From an uncultured Arachnia sp. (lineage in GTDB: Bacteria; Actinomycetota; Actinomycetes; Propionibacteriales; Propionibacteriaceae): a stretch of DNA of 64,000 nt. The notes beneath the pieces are model-generated. The model did not search any database and was not told the DNA's origin. It was given only the letters and a program-made list of their open reading frames with translations. Numbering within the stretch: the stretch's first letter is position 1; each line of letters starts with the position of its first letter. The stretch lies in assembly GCA_947493995.1 (NCBI GenBank), contig CANLTJ010000001.1, forward strand, positions 1 to 64,000, written 5' to 3'. The position numbers and the translations under genes were made by a program. Of this stretch, positions 59,888 through 64,000 are shown in pieces.

Positions 59888-60850
59888 TCAGTGCCGACGG
59901 TTGGACAGGATTCCCAGAACCATCTTCTCCAGCGCATAGTCGGCGTTTGTCGCTGCTCCCTTGACGTCAGCGTCAGCGAGGGCGATCAACTTGATTGCCT
60001 CGGCGATGCCAGTCTGCTGCCAGTTGCGTGAGGCGGCGTTGTAGTTCTTGATCCTGAACGACGGCACCCCGATCTGCCGTGCCAAGTCGTAGTCGTTCAT
60101 CCGACTCACCTGGGCGTCGAGATATCTGCCCATCCCTCTGAAAGCACCCGCCATGGCACTGGTCACCAGCACCGGAGCAACACCTGAGTGCAGGGCCCAG
60201 CGCAACCTCTCCATCGCAAGGGATGTATTCCCGGCGAGCACCGCATCAGCGACGGCGAAGGATGTCACTTCGGCCCGCCCGGCGAAGTATCGCGTCACGA
60301 ACCGTGCGTCGATTTCACTGCCTCCCGCATCGTCGGCCAGTTGCGACAGGGCGGACGTGAGACTCCGAAGATCTGTTCCCACAGCGGCAACCAAGGCGTC
60401 GGCCGCCTCCTGTCCCAGTCCCACCTTGAGCCGCTTGGCCTCACGGGCACAGAACTTGGGCAGTTCCCACGGCTTCAGCGGTGCCACCGACTCGGTCTCG
60501 ATCTTCGCCTTCTTCAGCTTGTCGATCAGTCCCTTGCCCTTGTTGCCGCCCTCATGGACGAGGATCAGACACAATTCGTCGCCCGGGTCCTTGGCGACGG
60601 ACACCAACTGGTCCACCACCTCCGGCGGTGTGGCGCCCACGTCATCGACGATCGCGACGATGTGACTGGAGAATAGCGAGCCCCCCACCACCTCGGACAG
60701 CATCGAGGTGCCCAATTCCAGCGCATTGATGCGGTTCACCTCCGCCGCCGGCTGTTCCCGGACGGCCGCATCGCGGCGCGCTTCAACCGCACGGGAGGCG
60801 AGGAGTTGCTCGCCACCCGTGACCAGCAAGGTGGTTCCGAAGGCTTTCAC
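59888..60850 (-). CDS. holA: DNA polymerase III delta subunit
   Basis: HolA opens the sliding clamp within the clamp loader. The protein has 320 residues from GTG 60850 (MKAFGTTLLVTGGEQLLASRA), the length and opening of actinobacterial HolA; upstream codons look non-conserved. Domains are an AAA+-like fold (residues about 10-200) and the collar-forming C-terminal helical domain, with YFAGRAEVTSFAVADAVLAGN and KIYQ-type positions near the end. It lies between comEC and rpsT, its standard location. Confidence 0.93.
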   Translation of the reverse strand: MKAFGTTLLVTGGEQLLASRAVEARRDAAVREQPAAEVNRINALELGTSMLSEVVGGSLFSSHIVAIVDDVGATPPEVVDQLVSVAKDPGDELCLILVHEGGNKGKGLIDKLKKAKIETESVAPLKPWELPKFCAREAKRLKVGLGQEAADALVAAVGTDLRSLTSALSQLADDAGGSEIDARFVTRYFAGRAEVTSFAVADAVLAGNTSLAMERLRWALHSGVAPVLVTSAMAGAFRGMGRYLDAQVSRMNDYDLARQIGVPSFRIKNYNAASRNWQQTGIAEAIKLIALADADVKGAATNADYALEKMVLGILSNRRH

Positions 60851-60982
60851 GCGGTACAGCTTGCCACCTGCCGGTGACACGCGCGCCTCGAGCCCGTCCC
60901 GCTTCCCGGTTTCCCGTCTCAGGGGCACGAAGGACGCTCAGCCCTGTGGAGTGAGAGCCAGACGCCAGACCCTCCTGACCGA

Positions 60983-63301
60983 TCACCCAGTGCGGCGCAC
61001 TGTGAGCTGCCCATCGGCGAGGTGGACGGCGATGGAGCCCTCCAGATCCGTGCGGGCGATGGCCATGCCGTCCCGGACGGCCAGGTCGAGGGCCGCTCGG
61101 GATGGATGCCCGTAGTCGTTGTCCTGTCCCGCGCTCGCCACCGCCAGACGTGCCTCGCTGGCTGCGATGAACAGCGGCTCCTGACTGGCTGAGCCGTGGT
61201 GGGGCAGCTTCAGGACATGGGCGCTCAGACTGAGGTCCAGCCGATCCGCCTCAGCCAGAGCCCGACGCTGGCCCAACGGTTCCGCGTCGCCGGGCAGCAG
61301 GAGCCGCAGCTCACCCACCCGGGCCACTCCCACCACCGAGGAGTCATTCTCGGCCTCGCTCTGCCCTTCATGGCCCGCCGTCGTTCCCCCCGCATCGAAG
61401 GCGGAAACGGTTCTCCAGGACACCTCCCCCACCTGCATCGCGTCACCCGGACGGGCTGTGACCAGCCGAACACCCGTCGCGGTGGCGTGTCCCCTGACAG
61501 CGGCGGCTCCTGGGATCGGCGATTCGTACGGACTCAGCAGGATCAGTTCCGGCTCGTACCTGCGCAGCACCGCCGTCAGTCCTCCGATGTGATCGGCGTG
61601 GAAGTGGGTCAGGACCACCATGGGAATGGCCACCACGCCCAACGAATCTAGGCATTCCACAACACCACCGGCATCCGGGCCGGCATCGACCAGCACGGCC
61701 CTTCCCCCACCAGCATTGAGCACCGTTGCATCCCCCTGCCCCACGTCGCAGAACACGGCCTGCCACGTGCCGGGCCAGCCCCACGCCACCGGCCGCACCA
61801 GTGTGGCGGCCATGAGGGCAGCGACCAGTAGAAGTGTCAGGAGTCGACGGCGCAGTGCGTGGATCAGCAGTGATCCCAGGACGAGGCAGAAGAGGGCGGA
61901 CAGGCCAATCCCGAGGGGTGTGGCTGGCCACTCCAGCGCCGCGGACGGCAGCGCCGATCCCCACTGTGCGATCCAGAGTATGGGCTGCACGCACCATCCG
62001 GCCAAAAACCCCAACACCACAGGAACCACGGGCAGGAAAGCCGTGCACATGGCTGCCAGACCGAGGACGGTGGCTGGGCCCACGAAAGGACCCGCGAAGG
62101 CGTTGGCCAGCACCCCGATCACCGACACCTTCCCGGACAGCGCCGTGATCAGGGGTTGGGTGGCCAGCTGTGCTGCCAACGGGATGGCGAGCGCCTCGGC
62201 CAACCATCGGGGAGCCCACGCGGAGATGGTCTCGACCCACATGGGGGACCACAGCGCGATGCCGGAGCATGCGGCCACCGACAGTGAGAACCCCCATGAC
62301 CGCGAAAGCCACGGGTCGATGAGCATCAGCGACAGCACCGCCAGCGCCAGGTTGCGCACACTTCGTCGCCCTCTGCCCACCCCGACGGCGGAGACGGCCA
62401 CGAGCCCCATTGCGGCCGCCCGCACAACGGATGGCTCACCCCGGCACACCAGGACGAACAGCGCCACCCCGCAGAGACCAACAACCCGTACCCACCACCC
62501 CCGAACCCCGACAGCGCGCGCCAGAGCAAGCAGCACCACAAGCATCAGAGAAAGGTTGGAGCCGCTCACCGCCATCAGATGCGACAACGAAGTGGCTTTG
62601 AACTGCTCATCCATCTCATCAGTGATGCCAACGGTGTCGCCCACCACGAGCGACGGCATCAGAGCTGCCTGGAGTGGCGGGGACAGTGCTGTGCTGTCCC
62701 GCAGTCCCCCTCGCAGGGAGTTCACGAACGCGTCGACGGGGCCGGGCGCGCTCCTCAGCTCTGACAGTGTACGGGCCCTGACGACCAGTGACTCAGGAGA
62801 GGACGGCTCGGCCGGAGCCAACAAGCCCCGGATCTCATAGATACCGCCGGACTGAGCCGTCGCGAAGTCCTCCGCGAGTGCCCCGCTCGCAAAAATCACC
62901 ACCGGCTGCCGTGTGACGAACAGCGTCCCCCGCGCCTCCAGCTGTCGCAGTTCAGCACGAGCCACCGCCAACGGCGGGCTGCGTCCCTCCCGAATGTAGG
63001 GCTCTCCCTTCATCGCGACCAGGACCGTGGCAGCGGCACCCTCAGCTGCGAGCTGGGCGGGAGCGGCTGTCTTCACGGTGACCGCGCGCAGCAGCGTGGA
63101 CGACGCCGTCACCACCAGGACCGCGATCACCACAGCAATCCAGATGCGCTTGGTGGTCACCGACCACACTGCCGCAGCCACAACACCGGCAGCGAGACCG
63201 ATGCCAAGTCCCCAGCCCGGTACATGACCGGCCGAGCCCAGCCACGACCCTGCCCACGCAGCCACTGCGAGCGGGACCAAACGCCAGTCCTGGGGCCTCA
63301 C
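60983..63301 (-). CDS. comEC: DNA internalisation protein ComEC/Rec2
   Basis: ComEC forms the inner-membrane channel for incoming single-stranded DNA. The protein has 772 residues from GTG 63301, which overlaps the comEA stop (GTGTGAGG). The N-terminal helices and an OB-like soluble domain (about 1-200) precede the competence domain with about eight helices (MAVSGSNLSLMLVVLLALA is typical). The C-terminal metallo-beta-lactamase domain has LTHFHADHIGG and KLPHHGSASQEP. All parts appear intact, so natural DNA uptake is possible if the other com/pil genes exist. Confidence 0.94.
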   Translation of the reverse strand: MRPQDWRLVPLAVAAWAGSWLGSAGHVPGWGLGIGLAAGVVAAAVWSVTTKRIWIAVVIAVLVVTASSTLLRAVTVKTAAPAQLAAEGAAATVLVAMKGEPYIREGRSPPLAVARAELRQLEARGTLFVTRQPVVIFASGALAEDFATAQSGGIYEIRGLLAPAEPSSPESLVVRARTLSELRSAPGPVDAFVNSLRGGLRDSTALSPPLQAALMPSLVVGDTVGITDEMDEQFKATSLSHLMAVSGSNLSLMLVVLLALARAVGVRGWWVRVVGLCGVALFVLVCRGEPSVVRAAAMGLVAVSAVGVGRGRRSVRNLALAVLSLMLIDPWLSRSWGFSLSVAACSGIALWSPMWVETISAWAPRWLAEALAIPLAAQLATQPLITALSGKVSVIGVLANAFAGPFVGPATVLGLAAMCTAFLPVVPVVLGFLAGWCVQPILWIAQWGSALPSAALEWPATPLGIGLSALFCLVLGSLLIHALRRRLLTLLLVAALMAATLVRPVAWGWPGTWQAVFCDVGQGDATVLNAGGGRAVLVDAGPDAGGVVECLDSLGVVAIPMVVLTHFHADHIGGLTAVLRRYEPELILLSPYESPIPGAAAVRGHATATGVRLVTARPGDAMQVGEVSWRTVSAFDAGGTTAGHEGQSEAENDSSVVGVARVGELRLLLPGDAEPLGQRRALAEADRLDLSLSAHVLKLPHHGSASQEPLFIAASEARLAVASAGQDNDYGHPSRAALDLAVRDGMAIARTDLEGSIAVHLADGQLTVRRTG

Positions 63302-64000
63302 ACGGTCACCAGGGGTTCCAACTTCGCGAACCCCTTCGGCCCGATTCCGGAAACCTCCTGAAGGTCCGCCACCGAGCTGAAGTCGCCGTTGTCCTCGCGC
63401 CACGACACGATGGCCGCAGCTGTCACCGGGCCGACTCCCGGCAGCTCCTCCAACTGCGCAGGGGTGGCGGTGTTCAGGTTCACGAGCGCCCCCACCGCAC
63501 CTGACGCTCCTGCACCGGAGGCCGCACCCGGTTGCTGAACCACCTCCCCGCGCGGCTCCGCGGCGGTCCCCACTATCACCTGCTGGCCATCTCCCACCGC
63601 GGCCGCGAGGTTCAGCTCGGCGGGATCGGCATCCGGCAGCAGTCCTCCAGCGGCAACGACAGCATCCTGCACGATGGCGCCCTCCGGCACCATCACCACC
63701 CCCGGAGTGACCACGGCGCCCAGGACGTGAACACGCACCAACGTGGGCGTTGGGCTCACCGACGCAACAGGCGTCGAGGAAGCGATTGACACAACCGGAG
63801 TCGACTCGATGGGCAGCTGCGACGCAGAACTCCTACCCAGAGCGGTCAGGGTTACCACCACGCCACAGAGCAGCAGCACCAGGACGGCCACAGCCTGGCG
63901 AGTGGTCAGCGAGAACCGGTCAAAGATCCGTACACGCCTGGACTCGTCCCTGGTTGAGCGGGTGTTCGGGTCCTGAAGGTTCTCGTACTCCCCGGCTGGC
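63298..64000 (-). CDS. comEA: DNA-binding competence protein ComEA (partial, 5' end beyond the window)
   Basis: The frame is open to the window edge with no ATG and continues through EYENLQDPNTRS, so the start lies to the right of 64000. One membrane helix (VAVLVLLLCGVVVTLTALG) is followed by a Ser/Thr/Pro spacer, an SLBB domain (VRVHVLGAVVTPGVVMVPEG), an Ala/Gly-rich linker and the C-terminal double helix-hairpin-helix (VNLNTATPAQLEELPGVGPV and VSGIGPKGFAKLEPL). It binds double-stranded DNA at the surface and hands it to ComEC. The last codons overlap comEC. Confidence 0.93.
   Translation of the reverse strand, partial: PAGEYENLQDPNTRSTRDESRRVRIFDRFSLTTRQAVAVLVLLLCGVVVTLTALGRSSASQLPIESTPVVSIASSTPVASVSPTPTLVRVHVLGAVVTPGVVMVPEGAIVQDAVVAAGGLLPDADPAELNLAAAVGDGQQVIVGTAAEPRGEVVQQPGAASGAGASGAVGALVNLNTATPAQLEELPGVGPVTAAAIVSWREDNGDFSSVADLQEVSGIGPKGFAKLEPLVTV

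Overview
The window reads as chromosomal DNA of a GC-rich actinobacterium, most probably of the family Propionibacteriaceae (a Tessaracoccus/Arachnia-like organism). The reasons are the gene order (dgt-dnaG; phoH-ybeY-corC-era; hrcA-dnaJ; lepA-rpsT-holA-comEC-comEA), actinobacterial families (DUF3097, DUF5709, a mycoredoxin-like protein, type-2 leuA) and many genes that appear to be transcribed without a 5' leader. The genus is an inference; no rRNA lies in the window.

Layout. 1-2.8 kb: a secreted alpha/beta hydrolase with an unusual C-terminal Cys/Trp module, then tRNA-Asn. 2.9-10.7 kb: a hypothetical gene, a divergent sigma70-family factor, dnaG and dgt, citrate synthase, dusB and a membrane-anchored mycoredoxin-like protein. 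11-15.2 kb: a three-domain sugar PTS permease and a Dcp-like metallopeptidase. 15.2-19.2 kb: a structured intergenic element, a monooxygenase/membrane-protein pair and a zinc operon, znuA-znuC-znuB-zur, whose Zur box overlaps the -10. 19.2-26.6 kb: recO and uppS back to back, an acetyltransferase, a sugar ABC importer without its own ATPase, and leuA behind a leucine leader peptide and hairpin. 26.6-29.2 kb is accessory: a tandem 66-bp repeat, a lipoprotein/PKD-like secreted pair and a composite ~210-bp repeat array. 29.2-37 kb: the era-corC-ybeY-phoH cluster, interrupted by a large multidomain sialidase carrying the same C-terminal module as the first hydrolase. 37-45.5 kb: a queuosine-precursor transporter and tgt, dnaJ-hrcA with a CIRCE operator, a metallo-beta-lactamase-fold protein, an inositol monophosphatase, DUF3097 and pdxH. 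45.6-51.8 kb: a GntR/ABC exporter operon with a palindromic operator, an FAD disulfide oxidoreductase, an acyltransferase and hemW. 51.8-64 kb: a second sugar ABC importer, also without ATPase, a CBS protein, a helicase, lepA, rpsT, holA, comEC and a comEA cut by the window edge.

How the parts fit. Most genes are housekeeping. The accessory layer is extracellular and glycan-related: a sialidase, a secreted hydrolase sharing its C-terminal module, a GlcNAc/glucose-type PTS and two ABC sugar importers that must borrow an ATPase encoded elsewhere. Regulation is unusually legible: Zur box, CIRCE, YtrA-type operator, leucine attenuator, and a recurring hexamer with A at position 2 and T at position 6 placed 6-7 nt before start codons. 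The most novel-looking items are the shared C-terminal module, the composite repeat array and the structured element at 15.26-15.36 kb.
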